From assembly GCA_009363875.1 (NCBI GenBank), contig CM018683.1:60156981-60220980 (forward strand): 64,000 bases of DNA, in the 5' to 3' direction. This DNA is from Mikania micrantha (taxonomy: Eukaryota; Streptophyta; Magnoliopsida; Asterales; Asteraceae). The position numbers were made by a program, and so were the translations under genes. Positions within the stretch are counted from its first letter, which is position 1; the number at the start of each line of letters is the position of its first letter. Shown here in pieces: positions 34,287 through 46,675 of the stretch. The notes under the pieces were generated by a model, which worked only from the letters and a program-made list of their open reading frames with translations, had not been told where the DNA came from and ran no database searches.

Positions 34287-35500
34287 TGATGTATGGGGTT
34301 TGGGATGATGATTATGTGTGTTTAATACTTAAATTTATACATATTCAAGTGAGTAATTGGTTAAATCTAGATAACTATGCGATTTGGTTGTTTTGTAGGT
34401 TAAACGCATGGATTGGAAGCATTTTGGAAAGATAAAACATGATTAGGAATGAATGCATTTTGATCTTAAATGAGAGAGCATTGGAAGACGAGGAAGTGGG
34501 CGTTTACGGGAGGCGAAACAGACTTGAAATGCAAAAGTTATGAAGAAAACAAGTTTTTGGGGTCTAGCCGGCATAACCTACGGGCCTGGGCGTAACCTAC
34601 GGCGGCCAGGGGCTGTTTTGACAGAACTTGTCTGGCGTAACCTACGGGCTTGGGCGTAGCCTACGCCGGTCGCGAATTCTGCACGTATTTAAGCCTTAAA
34701 AATTAGGGTTTTGACGATCCTAACTCATTCCATTCGAATTGGGACGGCTTGGGACGATTTTAGAAGTAAAAATTGAAGTCTTTCCACCATTCTAATCCAT
34801 CCAATCAATCCATAATCATCCATGATGAAGATCCAATCAAGTTTTGAAGATCGATTCGGTATTATGAGAGGCTAATTTCTTCGTGGTTTCCTCCGGGTGG
34901 AGGATTCTAGTAAGTAGATGATTTGATTTAGTTTTCAATCTTGTTTGGGACATGCAATCTAAGCATTCGATGCTTTTTGCTAGTTGTTTTGATTATTTGA
35001 TTGTAAACGATTGGATTTGATTTGAACCTTAATCATTGCTTTTCAATTCCTGAGAGTTCTAGTAATTAGGATATATTAAGTTGTGTTTTGGGTTGATTAC
35101 ATTCAATTGATGTTCTTGTGATAATCTTCCATTGTTTTGCAATCGAAGCAAATGGTCCTTGCGTGTCACAATCAACTAATTCATACGTTCATGTCTATGT
35201 GAACTCACAATTGAAACTAAGTTAAATATCTATCTTTGAATCTAAATCCCGGAGGAATCATCTTTTTCATTATTATTTAAAACCATTTTAGTTAATTGCT
35301 ATTTATTTTCAAGTTTAACAAACAAAATCTTTAATTCAAGTTTACATTTTCCGTTTAGTTAAGTTTAGTTCATAAATCAAGTACCAATTACGCCATCCAC
35401 AAATACTCCTCGTGGTTCGACACCCAACTTACCCTATCTAATAAGGTAGCTGGGACTTGAGTTTTACTCTTATTTTTTACTGACACTTCGACATCGGTCA
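34287..35500 (+). repeat. E3 5' LTR
   Basis: TGATGTATGGGGTTTGG to ACATCGGTCA. TATTTAAG at 34686-34693 is the likely TATA box, just after a GC-rich block with several CGTAACCTACGGGC-like words (about 34567-34670). Confidence 0.96.
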
Positions 35501-35505
35501 AATTT

Positions 35506-35523
35506 TGGCGCCGTTGCCGGGGA
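35506..35523 (+). other. E3 primer binding site (tRNA-Asp)
   Basis: TGGCGCCGTTGCCGGGGA is complementary to the 3' end of plant tRNA-Asp. It starts 5 bases after the LTR. This primer is characteristic of the Athila/Tat branch of Ty3/Gypsy. Confidence 0.93.
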
Positions 35524-35815
35524 GTTAGTGCGCTTGGTGTGTGTTAATTGATTTTTTTTTTTCAGATTTACACGTGTATTTCTTTGTTTTGTGTTGTGCA
35601 GGTAATCAATTCTGGAAACACTTCACCGTTAGTGTTTCATCCGGTAGTAGAGAAATCAGCAAGGCAAATCCGATTTTGCATCTAGGAAACAAGTTGTTCA
35701 CATCTCCAAATTCAATCCAGAAAATGGAACATTCAGGTTATCCACCCAAAATCCATTCACTTCCACTCATTTTGGATTTTCCCGAAACGACCGCTTGGTA
35801 GTTTAAAATTCAAGT

Positions 35816-36616
35816 ATGGAGGACGAAAGTATCTATTCTTCATGCAGAGGTTGTGGTAGTCCATGCCATACAAGGAATGAATGCCCTGAGTACCAACAAT
35901 TTTGTGAGGATGTAAAGCAACAGATCTACGAGTTAGATTATTATCATCAAGATTTTTTTGATGACTCCTATTATCCACCTTCTTCAGATTACCAAACAGG
36001 TTTTATCTTAAGTGCTGATTACAATTCAAAGACACAAAGTTCCAACAATTTTGAGTTTTTTAGTGTTTATAAGTCTGAAGACGAAGCAAGAATTGCTCGA
36101 TTGGAATTAAGGATATACCAGATTGATGAGTATCTTTCAGCACCTAATCTATCAGTTCAACAACAGGTTCACTACTTAGAGATGAAGTGTGAGTTTTTAA
36201 ACACGAAAATTCAAATAGAAGAATCCATCTCACCATTACCAGAAGATATCAGAAGCTGTTGGGAGGAAGAGGTTGTGGAGATGAACACCACATCAAATTT
36301 CTCACCTAATGAAGAATCTCGAGTGGAATGTTTGGTTGTTGACGATGAAATTGAGACAATACTTGTTCTTCCTAATCCCCCTTCTAAATTAATTCCATTA
36401 ATCAACAAATGTGGGAATGATTACTTGAATACAAGGATAAACAACGTGAAGTCACAACACATTAGGCAAGCAATTATGGAAGGGATCCACATCAACATAT
36501 ACTTCATATATTTTTTCTACACGTCAACTGTTGGTCTACTAAATTGGATTTGGCATGCAAACTATCATGCCTACGTTGGGAATGCAATAGGAAAGTGTTC
36601 CATTCGACCTCCATAA
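35816..36616 (+). CDS. E3 ORF, 266 aa with zinc knuckle
   Basis: The single open frame of this young element. Residues 10-23 (CRGCGSPCHTRNEC) form a CX2CX4HX4C knuckle, as in Gag nucleocapsid. Residues about 90-145 are predicted helical and coiled-coil-like (EARIARLELRIYQIDEYL). Residues about 226-246 are hydrophobic and aromatic, possibly a membrane segment. No capsid domain of normal size precedes the knuckle, so it is not an ordinary Gag. It may be a Gag tail joined to an env-side frame after loss of pol. That it is still open in an element with nearly identical LTRs suggests recent constraint or simply youth. Function unknown. Confidence 0.65.
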   Translation: MEDESIYSSCRGCGSPCHTRNECPEYQQFCEDVKQQIYELDYYHQDFFDDSYYPPSSDYQTGFILSADYNSKTQSSNNFEFFSVYKSEDEARIARLELRIYQIDEYLSAPNLSVQQQVHYLEMKCEFLNTKIQIEESISPLPEDIRSCWEEEVVEMNTTSNFSPNEESRVECLVVDDEIETILVLPNPPSKLIPLINKCGNDYLNTRINNVKSQHIRQAIMEGIHINIYFIYFFYTSTVGLLNWIWHANYHAYVGNAIGKCSIRPP

Positions 36617-36660
36617 GCAGGTATGTTGGTATGGCTGAAGACCTTAAAACTTAGCGCTAA

Positions 36661-36676
36661 CCGGGAGGCAACCCGG
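36661..36676 (+). other. Conserved Athila/Tat hairpin
   Basis: CCGGGAGGCAACCCGG, a perfect 5-bp stem with an AGGCAA loop, just after the ORF and preceded by TTAGCGCTAA. GGGAGGCAACCC is a recurring non-coding mark of Athila/Tat elements; its role is not known to me. Confidence 0.75.
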
Positions 36677-38373
36677 CTTTTTAATAGTTTTGTTTGTTTT
36701 TTTTCTTTTCTTGTTTTAGTTGTTTCAGTTTCTTAGTTACTATAGCAACACCCAAGTGTGGGGAAGATGTCACCTAAGGATGGATGAACACAATGAAGGG
36801 ATTATTTGGAGATAAACAACCGACTTATTATTGAACACTCTCTTATCCGTTATCAGGTCCATGTGTTCTTCCTTAACTCTTTTATCATCAAGTGTTATGC
36901 GATTAAACAATGGGAGTTCGGCTATTTAGGTGGTCATGTGGTTGAACAATCTATGGGTTTGTTTGTGTTATGTTTAGTGGTATCTTTGGTGGTGTATTAC
37001 ATGCTATGTTTGGGTATGTTATGAGTTTTGTTTTTAGTTTCTTTTATGGCTGGATTGGGGGGAGAAATTAGTAATGCTAAAAAGGTATTTTAAAACTTGA
37101 AAACTCACACAAGTAACCTAAAGACCCATACATTGGGGACAATGTATCCCAAGTGTGGGGATGAGGGGAGATTTTTGAAATTTTAAAATGTCCATAGCAG
37201 ATTTAAATGGATTGAGGATCAAAATTTTCATTGTAAATCATCAAATTTTGAACCATTAATACATCAATGTAGGTCCTTTTTCATTATTAATTCTTTAAGT
37301 TGCATGATAGTAGCCTAAACAAGTGTTTTTAGAAAATTTTTGGAATAATGCTTAGTTGGGGATGAGATTCTAAAGGTGAATAGCATGTAAGTTTGCATCG
37401 GTAACCCAATATCCCCCATTTCCATGCGCGTTTAACCTTCTTTTGATCATGTTGTTTGAAAATTCATGAGTGAAACCAAAGTGTTTATCTAATTAGAACT
37501 TGTGTTGCAATACTTGTTGAAAGCGTATGCAATAACTCACACATAAATGATAGAGGCATCTAGGAATACACCTTAGGATTTGTTAGCCTTTTTAATTTCT
37601 AGATCTTACCTTATTGTTACCATTAGACACCAAACTTGAGCCTATCCTGTCCTTTGTTCAACGCGATGATATTTAACCAATCACCCAATTAGCCTTTTTG
37701 CTTTTAAACCCTTAGTGGTACAATCCAAGTAAAGTAATGCGTTGTGAGTCAGTTTGTAGTTTTATATGAAAAAAAAAAGAAAAAGAAAAAAAAAGCAAAA
37801 GCAAAATATCATGTCAAAATGGCTACGATATAATGCAAGAAAAAGAGTCAATGTAATAAAAGGATGATGTTCATCCGTGTGTGCAATAAACTTGGATTGT
37901 CATTACCACTTTCGTCACATTCAAAATTCCTTATCCATACCTTTAACCTTAGCCTAACATCATAACACGTTTAAGACCTCTTGATTGGTGTGTTGTTATG
38001 TGCGAGTTGTTGGATATTTGATTGCAATACAAGCTTATGATGATGGTAATTCACCTTTGGTTGAGCGTACAGATATATACTAGCACATCTTGCTAGTTTA
38101 GAAACAACCTGAGAGGAGAGTCATTGTAAGGGGTGTATTGCTTACATGTGAATTACTTGAAGAATCTTAATCCTAATTAGGGGTTATTACACGTTTGGGA
38201 CTTAAATTGCTTGTTTAGGTGTAAAACTATGTAATGTTGTAAGTCTTGGGAATTGATTGTAATTAAGGACCTTAATTGAGGATTGGTGGGTCAATTATGA
38301 GATGTATTTGATTAGGATGATCCAAAAGTTCAGATGTTTGCTTGAGGACAAGCAAAAGACAAGTGTGGGAATG
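36677..38373 (+). other. E3 3' non-coding region with PPT
   Basis: About 1.7 kb without a gene. CAAGTGTGGGGA-type words recur (36752, 37150, 38360). An A and G-rich tract (AAAAAAAAAGAAAAAG) lies at about 37770-37800. The last bases before the 3' LTR, AAAAGACAAGTGTGGGAATG, serve as the polypurine tract. Confidence 0.7.
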
Positions 38374-39587
38374 TGATGTATGGGGTTTGGGATGATGATT
38401 ATGTGTGTTTAATACTTAAATTTATACATATTCAAGTGAGTAATTGGTTGAATCTAGATAACTATGCGATTTGGTTGTTTTGTAGGTTAAACGCACGGAT
38501 TGGAAGCATTTTGGAAAGATAAACCATGATTAGGAATGAATGCATTTTGATCTTAAATGAGAGAGCATTGGAAGACGAGGAAGTGGGCGTTTACGGGAGG
38601 CGAAACGGACTTGAAATGCAAAAGTTATGAAGAAAACAAGTTTTTGGGGTCTAGCCGGCATAACCTACGGGCCTGGGCGTAACCTACGGCGGCCAGGGGC
38701 TGTTTTGACAGAACTTGTCTGGCGTAACCTACGGGCTTGGGCGTAGCCTACGCCGGTCGCGAATTCTGCACGTATTTAAGCCTTAAAAATTAGGGTTTTG
38801 ACGATCCTAACTCATTCCATTCGAATTGGGACGGCTTGGGACGATTTTAGAAGTAAAAATTGAAGTCTTTCCACCATTCTAATCCATCCAATCAATCCAT
38901 AATCATCCATGATGAAGATCCAATCAAGTTTTGAAGATCGATTCGGTATTATGAGAGGCTAATTTCTTCGTGGTTTCCTCCGGGTGGAGGATTCTAGGAA
39001 GTAGATGATTTGATTTAGTTTTCAATCTTGTTTGGGACATGCAATCTAAGCATTCGATGCTTTTTGCTAGTTGTTTTGATTATTTGATTGTAAACGATTG
39101 GATTTGATTTGAACCTTAATCATTGCTTTTCAATTCCTGAGAGTTCTAGTAATTAGGATATATTAAGTTGTGTTTTGGGTTGATTACATTCAATTGATGT
39201 TCTTGTGATAATCTTCCATTGTTTTGCAATCGAAGCAAATGGTCCTTGCGTGTCACAATCAACTAATTCATACGTTCATGTCTATGTGAACTCACAATTG
39301 AAACTAAGTTAAATATCTATCTTTGAATCTAAATCCCGGAGGAATCATCTTTTTCATTATTATTTAAAACCATTTTAGTTAATTGCTATTTATTTTCAAG
39401 TTTAACAAACAAAATCTTTAATTCAAGTTTACATTTTCCGTTTAGTTAAGTTTAGTTCATAAATCAAGTACCAATTACGCCATCCACAAATACTCCTCGT
39501 GGTTCGACACCCAACTTACCCTATCTAATAAGGTAGCTGGGACTTGAGTTTTACTCTTATTTTTGACTGACACTTCGACATCGGTCA
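38374..39587 (+). repeat. E3 3' LTR
   Basis: Same length as the 5' LTR, with 6 differences found by eye. TATA-like TATTTAAG at 38773-38780. Followed by the TATAG duplication. Confidence 0.96.
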
Positions 39588-39592
39588 TATAG

Positions 39593-40200
39593 TTGGACTG
39601 TTAGCTTTGGTACTACTGTCCACCTTTGTTTGATCCAAAAAAATTAGGACTATTTTGATGAGAAACATTATGTTATCTAAATCAGGGTGATTTCTTAAAC
39701 ATGGGTGATATGTATTAGAATTCATATCAAATTGTGTATGTTCTCCATAGACCTCATTGATTTCTTCATCCCTTCCACCTTGAACTCGACAATCGACAAC
39801 ACGTCCAAAATCACCACACCCGTCACAAACTTGATATACTTGGTATCAAGTGATGGTTCGTTTCCTCCGGTACACTTCAAGCTTGTCAATTGCTTCTCTA
39901 ATACTTGGTTTTCGTATTCCAATTTTGTCACATCTTGACTCAGGGGCTAGGTGTAACGACATATATCAACCAAACACATCAGAGTTTACTAATGTTTTAC
40001 ACAACCACAACTATCACTATTACAATACATTGTCTAGAAGGGAAATAAAATAAAAAAAATTAAGTTTACAACCCAATCGAATTATTTAAATCTAAAATTT
40101 TATTTCTTTCAATCTTCGATCTAAGACTGTAACTTGGACGACTTTGTACCTAAAGTGCATTATTCACGATTGGTATATGAAATACATACTCAAAATACGT
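39593..40200 (-). other. Continuation of the E3 target, gene piece uncertain
   Basis: A 69-codon minus-strand stretch (39931-39722) begins MTKLEYENQVLEKQLTSLKC and is coiled-coil-like. It could be part of the same sequence as 33000-34286 before E3 entered. It is too short to identify. Confidence 0.3.
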
Positions 40201-41407
40201 CAACATAATGGTGGTAAGATCATGCGTTTTAGACACTAGATTCAATCATAAACAATGTAAAACTATGAACTTAGCTACCTATGACTATAGCAAGGGTAAG
40301 TAAGGTCGTCTTCTTAGGGAATCTTTGGAAAGTGTTAATCTTAACTAATTACTTAATTGAACAAAGAAAATGTAAACTTCAATTTGAATTGAATTGAGAA
40401 ACGGTTGTAAAACAACAAACTTGATTTCTTATTTGAAAACGATTAATAAAAAAGGTAATCACTTCCGGGTTTAGGTTTAAAGACTCAGAATAATTTTAGG
40501 CTAAACTTAGATTGAAATTCACATATACATGAATTTGTTAATCATTTTAGTCGAAGTGATAAAAATGGAACAAACGTTTAAGAATTGCTTGTTCACACAA
40601 TTACCAATATAAATAAGCTAAGCAACACACATATATCAATGAGTTCACGATACAAGGATACCGAAAACTGATGGCAAAACACATATACTTAAACATAAAG
40701 AAATTGTTTAAAATAACCAAACCACAATCGCAATCAAGTTATCAAAACAAAACAATCCAAAACCTAAGTTCAAACATCAAATTAGAGTTTCACTCGCTAA
40801 CCTAATTGCCTAGAAGCAATCATGAAAAACTAGCCTTTCATGGCATCAAATTGATCTTCAAAACCTGATTGGATCTTCATAATGGATGATTATGTAATGA
40901 TCGGATGTCTTAAACGGGTGAAAAGTCTCAAATTTTAGCTTTTTAGGTTGCCCAAAGTCGTTCCCAACAGAATGGAATGAGTGAGGAATCATAAAACCCA
41001 CATTTTTTAGGTTTAAATACGTGCAGAATTCAGACAACCATAAGCTACATTGAGGCTGTAGCCTACGTCGGTGGATTTCTATCAAAAACCACTTTGACCA
41101 CAGTAACCTACATGTAGGTTACTATGGTTAGCATCCTAAAACACAGTTTCTTCATAACTTTTGCGTTTCAAGTTCGTTTCGCGTCATGTAAATACCTAAA
41201 TCTTTGTCTTTCGACCTTCTTTCCAATTTTCTTCATTTCCTTTTACTACCAATCACTTTAGGTTTACCCAAAACTCATCCAATATTCGTATTTGACCTGC
41301 AAAAAAATCTCATAGTTATTCAATTCTGAGCATTTATGCACATGATCATCCATAAATTTAGCAAGTTAACACATATAATTCTCAATCCAAAACCCATCCA
41401 ACAATCA
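40200..41407 (-). mobile_element. Solo LTR of an Athila relative of E3, reversed
   Basis: The minus strand starts TGATTGTTGGATGGGTTTTG at 41407, aligning with the E3 start TGATGTATGGGGTTTGG. It then keeps shared blocks: GCAAAAGTTATGAAGAAA, GAATTCTGCACGTATTTAA and CACTCATTCCATTC. The TATA box is at 41012-41019. The far end near 40200 is not sharply defined and I see no clean duplication. No internal region accompanies it. Confidence 0.75.
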
Positions 41408-42839
41408 TGCTTGCACAATCCTTGAAAGTTTAAATGTTTTTAAGGATGCCACTATAAGATAGGTTTGCGTGGATATATGTCACAAGATTCCATTATCTAT
41501 TAGTGGGTGGTTTCCCCTCATTCAATTTGGGGCCCATTGTGTGCGGGGCTCTTCGCTAGATAGTACTACTCTTATATCATGTGGCTCCTTATTGAGATAA
41601 TGATTGTGATAGAATATTTGTTTTTGGCAGCTACGTTTGTTCTTGAATAATGGTAAACCAATGTACGAAAAATAATTTAATTAGGAGTGTGTACCTCAAT
41701 TTCCCCAAAATGATTAACCAAAAGAAAAGGGGCCCATGAATCTTACATGATAAAGTCTTGAGTCGTATGAGATCTTGCGTGCTTGAAAGACTAGAGTCCT
41801 ATGTTAATCATTTTGTTATTAATCAACTCAATCAATATAAAGGGTTCTACACGCGTTGATTTCATAAAGTGATATTTGTTCATAAGTCAAAACCCATAGG
41901 CATTGGTATTATAACTACTTGTTGTTAAATCATCATCATCCTCACCGTCGTCGTCGTAGTTTCCTTAATATTATAACAAAGTATAATCATTTTAGTTATG
42001 AGTAAGGTATATCAGATTATATTTAATCTTAGAGTACTAAAAATAAATTTTTAGATACTTGATTCATATTGGAAATCTTCTTGATGCCTCATATTTTTCT
42101 AGTTATATTTTTAAATAATTATTTTTAACTTCAACATATATTGAAAAGAACAATATACATATCATTTATTTATTATTTTATTTCTTTTATATAAACAAGT
42201 TTGTAAAAAAAATGGTTTTATGGGTTTATTGAGTTTTAACGAGTTTAAGGTGTTTAGGTGCCAAGATGTTATGATCAGGTTTTCACAATTTTGTAACCTG
42301 GTATATTATGTTTCAATAAGTTTGTCATATTAGATACCATAGGTGCCTAGTAAGTGTGCAACATCCATGCTTTAGTATTTTTTAAATGAAAGAATGGATT
42401 GCATGCTTTGAATATTGTTTCAAGCTGATTAGAAAATTGTGGAGTAAACAAGTGTTTTATGGGGCTACAAATTCACAAACTTTCGTTTACGCGTCTACAT
42501 ACATCTGTGACTATGCATGTGTCAATTTTCTCTCTTTCTTCAATGGAAAATACTTCAAAAGTTCATGAAGCACAAAAATGGGAATGTATAAGTTGTGAGA
42601 TCGTTGACTTGTATGTTTCAGTTTCAGAATTTTGATTGGTGCTTACATTTTTTACCAAATATTTCTGTCTGTCCCCCTGGTTGGTCGGATATTGGGTAGG
42701 ACCCGGGGTTTACCACCTAAGTGAGTTCCCACGGTTATAAAAAAATAATAATAAATAAATAAAGTGAATCAAGTGGCAGTCATCCAAACCCAATCATAGC
42801 ACACTAGCAGCCGTTGTTGCTAAACTTGACTCATAGGAG
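41408..42839. other. Intergenic, no supported gene
   Basis: AT-rich sequence. A short GC-rich block followed by a TAATAATAAATAAATAAA tail at 42670-42770 could be the end of a retroposon. Nothing else recognised. Confidence 0.5.
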
Positions 42840-44050
42840 TCGCTCATAGCAGATATGGCAGCCCTCAAGTCTCAGGCCGATGCAAAAGCGAAATCAAGCT
42901 GTTCCAGTAAGTTTGAAGAAGGTGAGGGTTCTTGGAACAACAAAAACAAGCATCACATTTGGTCCTGCCCTGTTTCATGGTTACCCGTTGATTGGCCCTG
43001 TTTCATGGTGAAAACTTTGCACAAAACTTTGGTCCTGCCAAGTTTCAAAACACATATGAACACTTCTGTGATATCAAGCAAACATGGAGGGTCCATGAAT
43101 ATAGACAAGATTTTGCAAAACAATCCTCACAGGTCTCGAGTTGGCCCGACCATTGAATAAGTTGAAGGAGGATTAAAAGCAGATGTTTTAATTCACAAAC
43201 CAAGGATTGTATACAATGCAATGAGTCTCGCGTTCGAGTACAAATCATCCAAGGTCAGAAACACAAAATCGAGGAATAATGTTACGTTATCCAACAAAAA
43301 CCAAGACTGATTCAGGTGAAACAATCACAAATCCAGCAGTCACAACTCTTGCAGTCCAAAAACCGGTCAAACATCGCATTTTCAACACCAAAAAACTTAA
43401 CCGGTGTTTTCGATGCGGGGAGAAGTATGAACAGGGGCATCATTGTAAAACAAGCACGCAGGGGCGTACCCACCTTGTAGGGATGGGGGTCAACCGACCC
43501 CATGAACTTGTTATTTTTAACGTTATATTTTTAACTTTATATATAGGATCCGATCTCGACCGACCCCCAAAAAACTTTTCTCCCGACCCCCATAAAAATT
43601 TGACAGCCCCAATAAAGCTCATTATAAAACCATTTTAAAAACAAAACTTATAAAATGGTACCCCAAATAACTCAATATGGAACAATTTTTCAAAATAGAG
43701 CTTAGTTGAATTTTGAATTTGTTGATTTGAATAGTATTCATTCGAATTCTGCCGAAGGGAAACCAAATTTATCATTTCATCAGTCATCCTAATTAACCGG
43801 ATGATTTGGCGTACATTTATTATATATGTATTTGTGATTTAATTTAGTTTCATCATTTTTTGGGTGATTCGACCCGACCTTGTTCGAATTGGTCCAATAA
43901 AAAAAATTAACGACAAATAATTATCTTGACAAAATTTCCGACCCCCATAAAAAAAATTCATAGGTCCGTCACTGCAAGCACGTGCAAATTACTTGAAGAC
44001 ACGCTTGACTCCTCCCGATCCTCCTGCATCTAGTATGTAGCATCCCCCAA
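42840..44050 (+). pseudogene. Gypsy gag remnant split by a hAT MITE
   Basis: The frame from 42855 (MAALKSQADAKAKSS) and the piece at 43279 lead to LNRCFRCGEKYEQGHHCK, the knuckle that marks the end of Gag in chromovirus-type Ty3/Gypsy elements. The knuckle is cut off 3 codons later by a 516-bp insertion. After it CKLLEDTLDSSRSS continues. Stops and frame changes occur before it. No LTR, PR or RT is nearby, so this is an isolated fragment. Confidence 0.6.
43459..43974. mobile_element. hAT MITE, 516 bp
   Basis: Flanked by a perfect 8-bp duplication CAAGCACG (43451-43458 and 43975-43982). The ends CAGGGGCGTACCC and, reversed, CAGTGACGGACCT are imperfect hAT-type terminal repeats. Several CGACCCCC words lie inside. 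It has no transposase. Confidence 0.9.
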
Positions 44051-46675
44051 CTATACGATACGACTTGGGCCATTGGGCCCTCCAGCTTCGTTACTTTACG
44101 TCTTTCCCTATTAAAACCGATTTCAGAGCCCACAGATAAGAAAAAACCCAACTATATATATATAAAAAAAATTAAATGAAGGCCCTGTATTTTTTAGGGC
44201 CCTAAACTCATGTTTGGGTTGCTTGACTTGTTGGGCCGGTCCTGATTTCCACCGGGATCATGCTATGCTTTGGGTCGTTAGTGTTTCAGGCAGTTGGTCC
44301 CACCACCAACGCCACATCAATCTGACTGTAAATGATACAAGCAATATGTATTATGTGTTGTGATTTCTCAATCAAACCTTAGAATAAAGATTATTTAATT
44401 TTCTTGCCAGCACTACATTACTAATTAATTATGCTTCGATAATTTTGTTGGAAATTAGAAAAAAAATTCATACCCAAAAAAGCAAACATTTGGGTTTTAT
44501 AATTACAACCACAACCGGTTATGACTCCATTCTTGTTATTAATTCCATACCCAAAATAAACAATTTATATAATAAACTCAATAAATTCTAAATAACTTCA
44601 AACTGATTTTTCCCTTTAAATTATCAGCTCCGATTTCTTCTCACCTTTTGAATATTGATCGAGATTAAGTCAACAATCACCCTCTTATTCCAATCTCGAT
44701 AAACTTCATTTCTTCAATCAGAACCATCAAGCTTGTTCATCAGTATAGTAAACCAGTTTAGAACCTTTTCTTTTATCAAGCTTGCAAAAGTTTGATGTGT
44801 CCTTTAACTGCTCCGTTACGTCGTTACTCACCACCGGTGTACAAGCTGCTTTATTTGGTACCTTTCTCTTCCAATTACAACCGCGGCGGAGGCTTGGACA
44901 TAGCCTTTGATTTTTTTCCTTCTTCAGCTTGTTCTTCTCATAAACCTGCTTGAGAATGCACAATTCGCTACTATCGGCCTTGAAATTTAACCTGAATTTT
45001 CCTGAACTGCTGTCCCGCTTCAAAAGAATAAACGGTCAGCATACTTTGTCCCTTTCTGCCTTGATCTTATGCAGCTTCTGTTGGTAATCAAAGACACTTT
45101 CACAATAAATAACAACATGATTTTGATCAAAATACTGATCAATACTTTTGATTTGATAATCCCCACGTAAATGACCTCCTAAAATGCAAGAAATCAAGCC
45201 CACAAACAAATAAACATGCCCATGATCTAGACCCACTATCTATGACTTAGTAATCAAACAAACATGTCACTAATTTAAACAAAATACTGAAAGCAAAAAC
45301 TATTTGACCCATTCTAATAAACCAACACCCATTGACCCGTCAAGATTAACCCAACAGCTTCAACAAGGCTACTGCTAGAACCAATTGTTGCCCAAGATGT
45401 GAATTAGTATGAATGTATAACACCAAAATTTTTAAAACACCCCGTTCTTATTAATCACTCCGATTAAACTTGATTCGTAAAAAAGTGTGATGACCCTGAA
45501 CCATTTATAAAAACTGACTATTACTGTATCATATCCTACCAGAATGACAATTAAACAAATTGATAAACTTAAAAAAACTGAATGATAAACTAATAATTCC
45601 AAATAACTTTCATCTTAAATTTATCTTGGTTTTTCTGTTGTGAATTATCGGCTCCCATCTTTTGAATTTCGATCATAATTATGCCAACAAATTTTCTGGT
45701 TTATTTTGATGCTAATTTGATATTCACTTTGTTTTATCATTAAAACTAAAAACAATGACTTTCTACAAGTAACTTTGTGAATTTAAAGGTCTATATTTTT
45801 TGCAGTTTGTCAAAATTGTTTGTAAATGTCTTTTGCAACCTAAAGGATGCCTCTGCTATAAGTTCTGAAAGTATATGGCTTTAATGGGTAGAATAGTTTG
45901 TGAAGACCAACTGGTTGGGCTGTCAGGTCTGTTTGGTCAACCACTCGGCCTACTTATGACTTTCATCCAATATTTTTTAAATTGTGAATAGATTATGGTG
46001 TTAGTTATGATTATAGAACAATATTATTATAATAATAATCTTAGTCTTTAAATAAAAACTTTTAGGAGTTGTATGCATGAAGAATAGACTTTAGCTGACT
46101 TTCACCTATTCGACCCATTTTACCGTTTGAGGTAAAGAAATAACCACCACATATACTCATTCATAATCAAACGGGTCAAAATTAGTCTTATAATTTGTTA
46201 CTATAATAATATCTTTTCATGACTTTTCTGATTGATTTTTTCAACTATTGGGTTATGGACATATAGTGCATCATGTTATAATTTTGACCATGGGCGAAGG
46301 ATACAAGGGTCTTTGACATTATGCATATAAAAAGGTTTTTTCATAAAACAGTTGTGTACTATTACTTCTATCCTTTTTAATCGTATCCCTTTTTTTTTTT
46401 GTATATTTGAGCTATTAAAAGACGGATATGGTCCCCGTTCAGTCGTTATATTGACTTTTTTGTACCATTTGAGTCTTGCCAAAGTTTTTGCCCTGTTTGG
46501 GTCATCATCAAAACACCTTGTAATGACCCAAAGTAGACACAAATCCATTTACTCAGAATAATAACAATGACTAAAACGTGACAAAACTTAAAAAAATCAA
46601 CATCCTAAACTTATACACTTTTACATGCTGATTCCTTTTATCATTAAGAAAATTTAATATGTTTTCATTGTTAAG
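44051..46675. other. Intergenic; possible gene scraps at 44727-45236
   Basis: Mostly AT-rich. On the minus strand two neighbouring frames, 45236-45036 (DQYFDQNHVVIYCESVFDYQ) and 45023-44727 (KRDSSSGKFRLNFKADSSEL, then a Lys-rich part), look protein-like and could be one broken gene. I do not recognise it. I searched for the missing first PP2C exon (a GHGG motif) here and did not see it. Confidence 0.35.

Larger units (their letters stand above)
34287..39587 (+). mobile_element. Non-autonomous Athila-type Gypsy element E3, 5.3 kb
   Basis: LTRs of 1214 bp (34287-35500 and 38374-39587) are flanked by TATAG (34282-34286 and 39588-39592). The PBS matches tRNA-Asp, the primer of Athila and Tat elements. 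The internal region of about 2.87 kb has one ORF of 266 codons and no PR, RT, RNase H or INT. The hairpin GGGAGGCAACCC seen near the end of coding regions in Athila and Tat elements is present. Aligning the LTRs by eye gives 6 substitutions and no gap (0.5%). With a commonly used plant rate of 1.3e-8 per site per year that is about 0.2 million years; the rate is an assumption. It must have moved with enzymes from a helper. Confidence 0.93.

Noticed and set aside
42670..42770. SINE-like GC-rich block with a TAA-rich tail
   Set aside because: No A and B boxes and no target duplication seen; not similar to the SINE at 17988.
46276..46561. Overlapping ORFs on both strands before the PP2C fragment
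   Set aside because: AT-rich with a poly-T run and no recognisable domain; probably intergenic.
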